From NCBI GenBank assembly GCA_003233295.1, contig QILJ01000387.1, forward strand, positions 1 through 5,157: a DNA stretch of 5,157 bases, read 5' to 3'. Source of the stretch: Ignavibacteria bacterium. Its GTDB lineage: Bacteria > Bacteroidota > Ignavibacteria > Ignavibacteriales > Melioribacteraceae. The notes beneath the pieces are model-generated. The model had not been told where the DNA came from. It did no database searches and saw nothing but the letters and a program-made list of their open reading frames with translations. Both the position numbers and the translations under genes were made by a program. Position 1 is the stretch's first letter. Every line of letters begins with the position of its first letter. Shown piece after piece: positions 1 through 5,157 of this stretch.

Positions 1-112
1 AATCAGTTTCTAAAAAGAAGAAGAAATCCAGTAAATCCCGTAAATCCCGTCTAAAAGAGAGTTTTTAAGCCTTTATCCTGAAGGTGTCCAGGCAAAAACA
101 AGAATTTTTTCT

Positions 113-143
113 TTAGACAGGATTAACATGATTAACAGGATAC
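113..143 (+). repeat. R module, copy 1 of the array
   Basis: This 31-nt element is identical to the copy at 334-364. The similarity extends on both sides: the segments at about 88-168 and 312-389 align with only scattered substitutions and small indels. It holds two GATTAACA-type 9-mers and is an imperfect inverse complement of the L modules. Its exact conservation contrasts with drift in the flanks, which suggests either recent duplication or a constraint on the sequence. Confidence 0.85.
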
Positions 144-333
144 GACCAAAAGATAGGATCAGTTTCTTTAAAGAAAGAAATCCCGTAAATCCCGTAAATC
201 CCGTCTAAAAGAAAAGCAGTTTAGTCTTTGTCCTGAATCTTTAAAGAAATCCAGTAAATCCCGTAAATCCCGTCTAAAAGAGAGCAGTTTAGTCTTTGTC
301 CTGAAAGAATCCAGCCAAAAGACAAGAATTTTC

Positions 334-364
334 TTAGACAGGATTAACATGATTAACAGGATAC
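334..364 (+). repeat. R module, copy 2 of the array
   Basis: This is the exact 31-nt repeat of 113-143, at a distance of 221 bases. It lies downstream of two consecutive L modules (176-237 and 245-305) and could pair with either of them. It is followed by an ACCAAAGGATAGAATCAG stretch that closely matches the segment after copy 1. Confidence 0.85.
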
Positions 365-497
365 AACCAAAGGATAGAATCAGTTTCTTAAAGAGAAGAA
401 ATCCAGTAAATTCTGTAAATCCCGTCTAAAAGAGAGTTTTTAAGTCTTTATCCTGAATCTTTAAAGAAGAAATCCCGTCTAAAAAAAGAATTATTAT

Positions 498-502
498 GGA
501 GG
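498..502 (+). promoter_or_regulatory. Strong ribosome binding site for the aminotransferase
   Basis: GGAGG sits six bases before the ATG at 509, immediately downstream of the repeat array. It is the clearest Shine-Dalgarno sequence in the window and fixes the start codon. Confidence 0.85.
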
Positions 503-508
503 ATTATT

Positions 509-1675
509 ATGAATATACCACTCGTTGATTTGAAAATCCAATACGAGACCATAAAAGACGAAATCGATAGTGCTATCTCCGAAGTAATCTCTAATACCGC
601 TTTTATCGGCGGCCCCTATGCAAAATCTTTTGAAAGCGCCTTTGCAGACTTTTGCAATGTAAAACACTGTGTTGGCGTAGGTAATGGGACAGATGCCCTT
701 TATCTTGCACTCAGGGCACTCGGCATAGGTGCAGGTGATGAAGTAATAACTGCTGCAAACAGCTTTATTGCAACATCAGAGGCAATCACAATGACGGGTG
801 CAAAGGTGGCCTTTGTGGATATCGACCCTGAAACCTATAACATGGATCCCAACAAACTCGAAGATTATCTAAAGAAATCCTGTACGCTTGGCTCTACGCA
901 CTCTGCCAGTGTGCCGAAGGCCATAATCCCTGTTCATCTCTATGGCCAGCCCGCTGATATGGATTCTATTCTTGAAATAGCTAATAAATATAGCCTTAAA
1001 GTTGTAGAGGATGCTGCGCAGGCACATGGAGCACTTTACAAAGACAGCACAATCGGTTCAATTGGAGATATGGCCTGTTTCAGTTTTTATCCGGGGAAAA
1101 ATCTCGGCGCTTATGGTGACGCTGGAGCAATTGTAACCAATGATGAAGAATTGGCTGTAAAGGCAAGAATGATTGCAAACCACGGAAGAATGGGGAAGTA
1201 TGACCATGAGTTTGAGGGTGTCAACAGCCGCCTGGATGGAATTCAGGCGGCTATACTTGGTGTGAAGTTAAAGCATCTTTCCCCATGGTCTGAAAATCGC
1301 AGAACAAATGCCTATCTGTATAACAAATATCTGAAAGATACGGATTTAATAACCCCTGTTGAGATAGAGAATGTTAAAGCTGTCTATCATCTGTATGTAG
1401 TAAGGGTAAAAAAAGAATTGCGACAGAATTTCCAGGAACACTTGAAATTAAAGGGCATCTCTACGGGTATTCATTATCCTATTGCATTACCTAATCTGAA
1501 GGCTTATTCATATCTGAATCATGATAGGAATGATTTTCCTGAAGCAACCAAAGCCTCTCAGGAGATTGTTTCTCTGCCAATGTATCCGGAGTTGGAAGAG
1601 GAACAGATAAGTTACATTGCAGAGGAAATAAAAGAATTCTATTCAGCCGCGAAGTACGCGAAGGGACACGAATAA
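509..1675 (+). CDS. DegT/DnrJ/EryC1/StrS-family PLP-dependent sugar aminotransferase
   Basis: This cytoplasmic fold-type I enzyme of 388 residues would transfer an amino group, usually from glutamate, to a keto-sugar nucleotide to make an amino sugar for surface glycans. Visible family features are the phosphate-binding G-T-D at residues 60-62 (GVGNGTDAL), D168 in [11 protein letters not shown] for the pyridine nitrogen, the Schiff-base lysine K197 in [13 protein letters not shown], and [12 protein letters not shown] at 239-250. The length is normal for the family. The ATG has a good GGAGG, and the N-terminus ([13 protein letters not shown]) is typical. The pattern resembles 3-keto sugar aminotransferases of the FdtB/QdtB/WbpE kind, but the exact substrate (3- or 4-keto, dTDP or UDP) cannot be decided. 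The last nine residues, AAKYAKGHE, come from a dispersed repeat and are probably not part of the ancestral protein. The repeat array lies upstream and a polysaccharide locus downstream. Confidence 0.93.
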   Translation: MNIPLVDLKIQYETIKDEIDSAISEVISNTAFIGGPYAKSFESAFADFCNVKHCVGVGNGTDALYLALRALGIGAGDEVITAANSFIATSEAITMTGAKVAFVDIDPETYNMDPNKLEDYLKKSCTLGSTHSASVPKAIIPVHLYGQPADMDSILEIANKYSLKVVEDAAQAHGALYKDSTIGSIGDMACFSFYPGKNLGAYGDAGAIVTNDEELAVKARMIANHGRMGKYDHEFEGVNSRLDGIQAAILGVKLKHLSPWSENRRTNAYLYNKYLKDTDLITPVEIENVKAVYHLYVVRVKKELRQNFQEHLKLKGISTGIHYPIALPNLKAYSYLNHDRNDFPEATKASQEIVSLPMYPELEEEQISYIAEEIKEFYSAAKYAKGHE

Positions 1676-1822
1676 AAAGATTTACCGCAAAGGAAAGCAG
1701 AAAGTGCAGGAAAGTAGGGAATACAAAATCCTGAGTTTCTTAGAGTAAGAAAGATTTTAAAAAACTTAGTGAAACTTAGCGTCCTTAGCGGCTAAAAAGT
1801 CTGTGAAAATCAGTGGCAAAAA
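1647..1822. repeat. Second dispersed repeat family, about 10-nt period, opposed arms
   Basis: The left arm reads CGCGAAGTA, CGCGAAGGGA, CACGAATAAA (1648-1676). The right arm is AAACTTAGTG, AAACTTAGCG, TCCTTAGCGG (1762-1791), followed by CTAAAAAGTCTGTGAAAATC and CAGTGGCAAAAA. The reverse complement of the left arm (TTCGTGTCCCTTCGCG) resembles TTAGCGTCCTTAGCGG in the right arm, so the arms are imperfect inverted repeats. An inner pair, TTTACCGCAAAGG (1681-1693) against CCTTAGCGGCTAAA (1783-1796), reinforces this. The left arm lies inside the 3' end of the aminotransferase gene. Sequences of this style (CGCGAAGGGACACGAA, CTTAGCGTCCTTAGCGG) look familiar to me as dispersed intergenic repeats of environmental bacteria; no transposase is present. 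Confidence 0.75.
1736..1752 (+). other. Small perfect hairpin, possible weak terminator
   Basis: TTTCTTA, GAG, TAAGAAA form a perfect 7-bp stem with a 3-nt loop, followed by GATTTT. The stem is AT-rich and the T-run is short, so it is a poor intrinsic terminator. It sits between the arms of the second repeat family, 61 bases after the aminotransferase stop, and may simply belong to the repeat. Confidence 0.25.
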
Positions 1823-1842
1823 TGTCTTTATTTAACGCGTAT

Positions 1843-1873
1843 TTGATTAGTTGTCAAGAGCAGAAGGTATAAA
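1843..1873 (+). promoter_or_regulatory. Tentative promoter before the deacetylase gene
   Basis: TTGATT (1843-1848) and TATAAA (1868-1873) resemble sigma-70 -35 and -10 boxes with a long 19-base spacer. The -10-like box ends seven bases before the ATG at 1881, so transcription would start almost at the start codon and give a leaderless mRNA. The AT-rich context makes chance matches likely. It is listed because the 205-base gap would otherwise hold no obvious signal for the downstream genes. Confidence 0.15.
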
Positions 1874-1880
1874 AAGGTAT

Positions 1881-2609
1881 ATGCTGATTATTAACGCAGA
1901 TGACTGGGGAGGGAATAAGTTAGCTACAGATAACAGCCTGTTATGTTTTAAAAATGGAAGCATTACATCATTTAGTGCTATGCTATTCATGACAGATTCT
2001 GAGAGAGCAGCAGAATCGGCATTGGAAAACAATCTTGACGTGGGATTACACCTCAATTTTACCAGTAGATTCAACGGTAGTGTCAAATTGGGTAATTTGA
2101 ATGAACGCCAGCAGCGTTTATCTACCTTCTTGACAAGGAATAAATATTCCCTTTTGCTTTATAACCCCTTGTTGAGAAAACATTTTGATTATGTTTACAA
2201 AGCACAATATGAGGAGTTTTTACGTTTGTATAATAAAATTCCAACACATATAGATGGTCATCACCATATGCATTTATGTACAAATATGATTATTGACAAA
2301 ATAATCCCAAAAGGGTTCAAGGTTAGAAGAAGTTTCTCTTTTGCACGAGGTGAGAAAAGTCCTTTCAACAGACTATATCGCTATATTGTTGATTCATGGC
2401 TTATGAGAAGGTATATATGTACTGATTTCTTCTTTAGTATCTCACCTGTTTTATCCGAGCCATTACAAAGAATAGTAAATCTTGCAGAATCGTCAAATGT
2501 GGAATTGATGGTTCATCCCGATGGTCCAGAGGAATATAATTATTTATTGAGCGATGAATACCTGACCATGATATCCGGAGTTAGAAAAGGTACTTACTCC
2601 GCTTTGTAA
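1881..2609 (+). CDS. YdjC/ChbG-family carbohydrate deacetylase
   Basis: This is a metal-dependent hydrolase of 242 residues that would remove N-acetyl (or other acyl) groups from sugars; E. coli ChbG acts on chitooligosaccharides. The family pattern is clear: MLIINADDWG at the N-terminus with D7 and D8, VGLHLNF with H57, HIDGHHHMH at 123-131, and MVHPDGPEEY with H212. D8, H57 and one histidine of the HHHMH cluster are the likely metal ligands. I chose ATG 1881 because family members begin directly at the strand leading into NADD. The frame stays open to a TTG at 1851, but that would add ten residues (MSRAEGIKRY) with no ribosome site and no family counterpart. The AAGG before the ATG is only three bases away, so initiation may be weak or leaderless. 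The setting suggests it acts on a glycan or sugar intermediate rather than on chitin breakdown. The length is on the short side for the family, but the motifs look complete. Confidence 0.88.
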   Translation: MLIINADDWGGNKLATDNSLLCFKNGSITSFSAMLFMTDSERAAESALENNLDVGLHLNFTSRFNGSVKLGNLNERQQRLSTFLTRNKYSLLLYNPLLRKHFDYVYKAQYEEFLRLYNKIPTHIDGHHHMHLCTNMIIDKIIPKGFKVRRSFSFARGEKSPFNRLYRYIVDSWLMRRYICTDFFFSISPVLSEPLQRIVNLAESSNVELMVHPDGPEEYNYLLSDEYLTMISGVRKGTYSAL

Positions 2610-2643
2610 GAGTATTTTTCTATAAGCAGTTCTTCTGTTGAGT

Positions 2644-2681
2644 CTTTAATTATGAACAAAAACTTTAATTGTGAATAAAGC
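2644..2681 (+). repeat. 19-bp tandem duplication spanning the flippase start codon
   Basis: CTTTAATTATGAACAAAAA (2644-2662) is followed directly by CTTTAATTGTGAATAAAGC (2663-2681), identical at 15 of 19 positions. Each copy carries a start-like triplet followed by codons for Asn-Lys (ATG AAC AAA and GTG AAT AAA). Because 19 is not a multiple of three, the two starts are in different frames: the first reads MNKNFNCE and stops at 2676-2678, while the second opens the flippase gene. Confidence 0.75.
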
Positions 2682-4143
2682 TACTTCCAACCAAAGCCTT
2701 TCTCAACAAGTAGTTAGAGGTGGCTTCTGGGTATTTGCGCTCAGAACTGTAAATCGTGGATTAGGCTTAATCAGGCTTGTAATTCTTGCCCGCATTCTTG
2801 CCCCTTCTGATTTTGGGTTAATGGGTATTGCACTTTTAGCAATGGCAACCTTGGATACATTTTCACAGACAGGCTTTAATGCTGCCTTAATTCAGAAGAA
2901 TGAGGATGTTGAATCTTATCTTAATTCAGCATGGACTATAACAATTGTCAGGGGAATAGTCCTTTTTGCAATTTTATATTTAATTGCGCCCTATGTAGCA
3001 ATTTTCTTTAAATCACCAGAGGCAAAATCTATAATTCAGGTCATCGGATTTTCAATCCTTTTTCAGGCATTTACTAATATCGGCATTATCTATTTCCAGA
3101 AGGAACTGGAATTTAACAAACAGTTTACATATCAATTAAGTGGAACTTTAGTTGATTTTGTCGTCTCGGTTTCGGCTGCTTTAATATTGAAAAGTGTTTG
3201 GGCTTTAGTCCTCGGGATGCTTGCAGGGAATTTTGTAAGATTTATTGCAAGTTATTTAATACATCCTTACAGACCCCGTTTAAGTTCTGATTTAGGAAAG
3301 GCAAAGGAGCTTTTTGGGTTTGGTAAGTGGGTTTTTGGATCCAGTATATTGATATTTCTGATTACTCAAGGTGATGATATTTTTGTGGGAAAAGTGCTCG
3401 GGGTTACTGCTTTAGGCTTCTATCAGTTGGCTTACAGAATATCAAATATGCCGGCTACTGAAATCACCCATGTAATCTCTCAGGTAACTTTCCCTGCTTA
3501 TTCAAAACTGCAAGGTGATATACCGAGGTTAAGAGAAGCTTATTTAAAAGTTTTACAACTCACAGCATTCTTATCTTTTCCAATTGCAGGATTGATATTT
3601 GTTTTGGCGCCGGATTTTACCAGGATTTTTTTGGGAGAAAAATGGATGCCGATGGTGCCGGCGATGCAGGTATTGGTTTTTGCAGGTTTAGTCCGGTCAA
3701 TAGCGGCGACAGCCGGCCCGATATTTCATTCAGTTGGAAAACCCAAAATAGACACAAAATTGCAAATAATTCGTCTATTTGTGTTAGCTGTCTTGATCTA
3801 CCCATTTACCAGTAAATGGGGTATAACCGGGACTTCATTTGTAGTGTTTTTGAGCATTTTTATCTCGAATATAGGTTTTAGCCTTATGGCTATAAGGATC
3901 ACAAAGTGTGGTATAGGTAATTTTGCTAAGACAATAATGTTTCCTTTGGTGAATGTAACAATAATAATATTAGTTATATTATTATTAAAAACCACAATGG
4001 GTAGTGGGATACTCGAATTTATTATATTTGTTGTTGTAGGAGTTTTAACGTATCTTTTTATTGCATATTTATCAGATAAATTCTTCAACTATAAAATCCA
4101 GGCACTCATAAAAAATAGTATACAATCCTTCCGAGGTGTTTAG
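2671..4143 (+). CDS. Wzx-type polysaccharide/lipopolysaccharide flippase (MOP superfamily)
   Basis: This is an inner-membrane exporter of 490 residues, predicted to flip undecaprenyl-linked oligosaccharide units to the periplasm. By eye about 14 hydrophobic segments can be placed, at roughly 16-38, 44-64, 84-112, 118-140, 153-173, 176-197, 216-234, 244-268, 293-312, 327-351, 362-380, 385-409, 421-439 and 446-467. Family-typical stretches are FWVFALRTVNRGLGLIRLVI, LARILAPSDFGLMG, GDDIFVGKVLGVTALGFYQL and FPAYSKLQGD, closest in feel to the WzxC/polysaccharide-export branch. The length is normal. GTG 2671 is the earliest start in frame (a TGA lies at 2653-2655) and gives the expected N-terminus, but no Shine-Dalgarno is visible and the start lies in a tandem duplication. 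It begins 61 bases after the deacetylase stop and ends 39 bases before the methyltransferase. Its presence points to Wzx/Wzy-dependent assembly rather than ABC export. Confidence 0.92.
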   Translation: MNKATSNQSLSQQVVRGGFWVFALRTVNRGLGLIRLVILARILAPSDFGLMGIALLAMATLDTFSQTGFNAALIQKNEDVESYLNSAWTITIVRGIVLFAILYLIAPYVAIFFKSPEAKSIIQVIGFSILFQAFTNIGIIYFQKELEFNKQFTYQLSGTLVDFVVSVSAALILKSVWALVLGMLAGNFVRFIASYLIHPYRPRLSSDLGKAKELFGFGKWVFGSSILIFLITQGDDIFVGKVLGVTALGFYQLAYRISNMPATEITHVISQVTFPAYSKLQGDIPRLREAYLKVLQLTAFLSFPIAGLIFVLAPDFTRIFLGEKWMPMVPAMQVLVFAGLVRSIAATAGPIFHSVGKPKIDTKLQIIRLFVLAVLIYPFTSKWGITGTSFVVFLSIFISNIGFSLMAIRITKCGIGNFAKTIMFPLVNVTIIILVILLLKTTMGSGILEFIIFVVVGVLTYLFIAYLSDKFFNYKIQALIKNSIQSFRGV

Positions 4144-4167
4144 ATTGCATAGGAAGCAAAAGGAACA

Positions 4168-4175
4168 TAAGGTCG
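4168..4175 (+). promoter_or_regulatory. Ribosome binding region of the methyltransferase
   Basis: TAAGGTCG contains an AAGG core ten bases before the ATG at 4183. The AAGGTCG heptamer recurs at 4813-4819 before the next gene at nearly the same distance, which supports both chosen starts. Confidence 0.5.
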
Positions 4176-4182
4176 CAATAAA

Positions 4183-4803
4183 ATGATACAAGTTGAACCA
4201 GATCAGTATTTTAATGCATCTTATGATTCAAAAGGACGATTTTGCTGTTATTGGCATCAAATTCACGAAATAATTATTCTAAATCCTAAAAAAGTCCTTG
4301 AAGTTGGAATTGGGAATGGGTTTCTCTTTAAATATTTAAAGGAAAGAAAGATAAATATAATTACTTTAGATATTGATAAGAGATTAAACCCAGACATAGT
4401 TGGAAATATTCTAAATATGCCATTTGAAGATAATTCTTTTGATGTAGTAGCTTGTTATGAAGTCTTAGAGCACCTACCGTATAAAAACTTTTATAAAGCT
4501 CTCTCTGAAATATTCCGAGTTTCTAACTCTCATGTAATTTTATCTCTGCCTGATGTTGAGAGAGTATATCGCTTCATTGTTCGTGTCCCTAAGTTACGAG
4601 AAATAAAAAGACTTATTCAAATACCAAGATTTAAGAAACCTGTTCACAAGTTTGATGGCGAGCATTACTGGGAGATAGGTAAAGCAGGTTACCCCTTAAC
4701 TAAGATAATAGATGACATTCAAAGAACAGGATTTAAAATTGAGTCAACATATAGAGTGTTTGAAAATCCTTATCACAGGTTCTTTGTATTAAAGAAGGAT
4801 TAA
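4183..4803 (+). CDS. Class I SAM-dependent methyltransferase
   Basis: This is a cytoplasmic Rossmann-fold methyltransferase of 206 residues. Motif I is VLEVGIGNG (38-46), which binds SAM. The acidic residue after strand 2 is D63 or D65 in TLDID. DIVGNILNMPFEDNSFDVVA (71-90) is the adenine-side and motif IV region, and CYEVLEHLP (91-99) is the Methyltransf_11-like signature. The C-terminal part (HKFDGEHYWEIGKAGYP, then ENPYHRFFVLKK) is a pattern I associate with methyltransferases of glycan clusters. It may O-methylate a sugar or cap a glycan, but the acceptor is unknown. The ATG has an AAGG ten bases upstream. The gene lies 39 bases after the flippase and 22 before the glycosyltransferase, so co-transcription is likely. 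By eye it is more AT-rich than the aminotransferase gene, which hints at a separate origin. Confidence 0.88.
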   Translation: MIQVEPDQYFNASYDSKGRFCCYWHQIHEIIILNPKKVLEVGIGNGFLFKYLKERKINIITLDIDKRLNPDIVGNILNMPFEDNSFDVVACYEVLEHLPYKNFYKALSEIFRVSNSHVILSLPDVERVYRFIVRVPKLREIKRLIQIPRFKKPVHKFDGEHYWEIGKAGYPLTKIIDDIQRTGFKIESTYRVFENPYHRFFVLKKD

Positions 4804-4811
4804 GAGTAAAT

Positions 4812-4819
4812 AAAGGTCG
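4812..4819 (+). promoter_or_regulatory. Ribosome binding region of the glycosyltransferase
   Basis: AAAGG at 4812-4816 lies nine bases before the ATG at 4826, within an AAGGTCG heptamer shared with the methyltransferase leader. It supports the choice of ATG 4826. Confidence 0.55.
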
Positions 4820-4825
4820 GTAAAT

Positions 4826-5157
4826 ATGCCAGAGAGAAGTAAAGAAAACCCAACTGTAAGTATTATCATTCCAACCTACAATCGGGCGCATTTAATAGGG
4901 CAGGCCATTCAGACAGTATTAAATCAAACCTATCAGGATTTAGAAATCATTGTTGTGGACGATGGATCGAGTGACAACACGGAAGATGTCGTGAGGAGTT
5001 TAAAAGATGAAAAAAGGATAAGATATATTCGACATGAAAAGAATAAAGGGGCTACAGCAGCGAGGAATACCGGAATTAAAGCTGCCAAGGGAGACTATAT
5101 AGCATTTCAGGATAGCGATGATGAATGGCTTCCGCAAAAATTAGAGAAGCAGATGAA
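4826..5157 (+). CDS. Family 2 glycosyltransferase, N-terminal part (cut by window edge)
   Basis: Only the first 110 codons are in the window. They read as the N-terminal half of a GT-A fold, GT2-family inverting glycosyltransferase, which uses a nucleotide sugar at the cytoplasmic face of the membrane. Motifs are VSIIIPTYNR (11-20), IIVVDDGSSDNT (41-52) with the nucleotide-binding aspartates, GATAARNTGI (75-84), and FQDSDDEWLP (94-103), the DXD-type metal and nucleotide-sugar site. There is no signal peptide or membrane segment in this part. The start is ATG 4826 with AAAGG upstream. It follows the methyltransferase by 22 bases and is very likely in the same operon. Sugar specificity cannot be told from this half. 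Confidence 0.93.
   Translation, partial: MPERSKENPTVSIIIPTYNRAHLIGQAIQTVLNQTYQDLEIIVVDDGSSDNTEDVVRSLKDEKRIRYIRHEKNKGATAARNTGIKAAKGDYIAFQDSDDEWLPQKLEKQM

Larger units (their letters stand above)
1..490. repeat. Composite intergenic repeat array with 9-nt periodicity and inverted modules
   Basis: This stretch has no credible gene and is almost wholly repetitive. The L module, two or three copies of a TAAATCCCG-like 9-mer ending in GTCTAAAAGA and followed by a TTTAGTCTTTGTCCTGAA-type tail, occurs at about 22-82, 176-237, 245-305 and 397-457, with a truncated copy at 468-484. The R module (TTAGACAGGATTAACATGAT and on) occurs at 113-143 and 334-364. Units restart at an ATCAGTTTC motif at positions 2, 158 and 379, giving units of about 157 and 221 bases; the second is longer because it holds two L modules. 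R reverse-complemented matches L2 (180-208) at 23 of 29 positions, so L and R can pair as imperfect hairpins. The array probably continues left of the window. Short-period dispersed repeats of this style occur in many environmental bacterial genomes; their function is unknown. Confidence 0.9.

Noticed and set aside
168..350. Minus-strand open frame of 60 codons with RRDLRDLRDFF-type repeats
   Set aside because: It is wholly made of the repeat array; the repetitive protein is a by-product of the 9-nt period, and there is no ribosome site or family resemblance.
1..490. CRISPR array or replication iterons
   Set aside because: There are no constant repeats separated by unique spacers of regular length and no cas genes. 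The 9-mers do not resemble DnaA boxes, and no rep or dnaA gene is near.
1647..1822. Insertion sequence or MITE
   Set aside because: No transposase, clean terminal inverted repeats or target-site duplication are visible; the opposed arms are imperfect and built of short tandem words.
1851..1880. TTG at 1851 as the start of the deacetylase
   Set aside because: It has no Shine-Dalgarno and adds ten residues before the family's usual beginning; ATG 1881 fits the family better.
1847..2086. Minus-strand open frame opposite the deacetylase
   Set aside because: It is a shadow of a well-supported gene, with no recognisable motif.
3960..3986. Perfect 11-bp inverted repeat AATAATAATAT / ATATTATTATT with a 5-nt loop
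   Set aside because: It is AT-only and follows from ATA and TTA codons for an Ile/Leu-rich membrane segment, so composition explains it.
3617..4088. Two minus-strand open frames (3617-3805 and 3798-4088)
   Set aside because: Both lie opposite membrane segments of the flippase and reflect its skewed codon content.

Overview
The window is an AT-rich stretch of bacterial chromosome carrying part of a cell-surface polysaccharide (O-antigen, capsule or exopolysaccharide) locus. Five genes lie on the + strand. In order they are a DegT/DnrJ/EryC1-family sugar aminotransferase, a YdjC/ChbG-family carbohydrate deacetylase, a Wzx-type polysaccharide flippase, a class I SAM-dependent methyltransferase, and the start of a family 2 glycosyltransferase that runs off the right edge. 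Apart from shadow frames nothing is coded on the - strand. The organism cannot be named from this sequence. Flippase-based glycan export, moderate-to-low GC and gaps full of short-period dispersed repeats would suit a Gram-negative anaerobe or environmental lineage such as Desulfobacterota, Nitrospirota or Planctomycetota; that is a weak inference.

Layout. Bases 1-490 are gene-free and filled by a repeat array. Its units combine direct 9-nt iterations (TAAATCCCG type, the 'L' module) with a conserved 31-nt 'R' module that is an imperfect inverse of L. The aminotransferase follows at 509-1675 behind a strong GGAGG. A second repeat family, with about 10-nt periodicity and again opposed arms, fills 1647-1822; its left arm supplies the last nine codons and the stop of the aminotransferase. 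The deacetylase most likely starts at ATG 1881, although its frame is open further upstream. The flippase starts at GTG 2671 inside a 19-bp tandem duplication that also copied a start-codon-like ATG. The methyltransferase (4183-4803) and glycosyltransferase (from 4826) follow with short gaps, and each has an identical AAGGTCG just upstream of its start.

How the genes may work together. The aminotransferase would make an amino sugar nucleotide. The glycosyltransferase would add a sugar to a lipid-linked repeat unit, and the deacetylase and methyltransferase would modify it. The flippase would move the finished unit across the inner membrane for Wzy-type polymerisation. Family assignments are secure; the actual sugars and acceptors cannot be read from the sequence. 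I see no convincing new defence or mobile system. The most noteworthy signals are the two repeat families, their intrusion into a reading frame, and the duplicated start site of the flippase.
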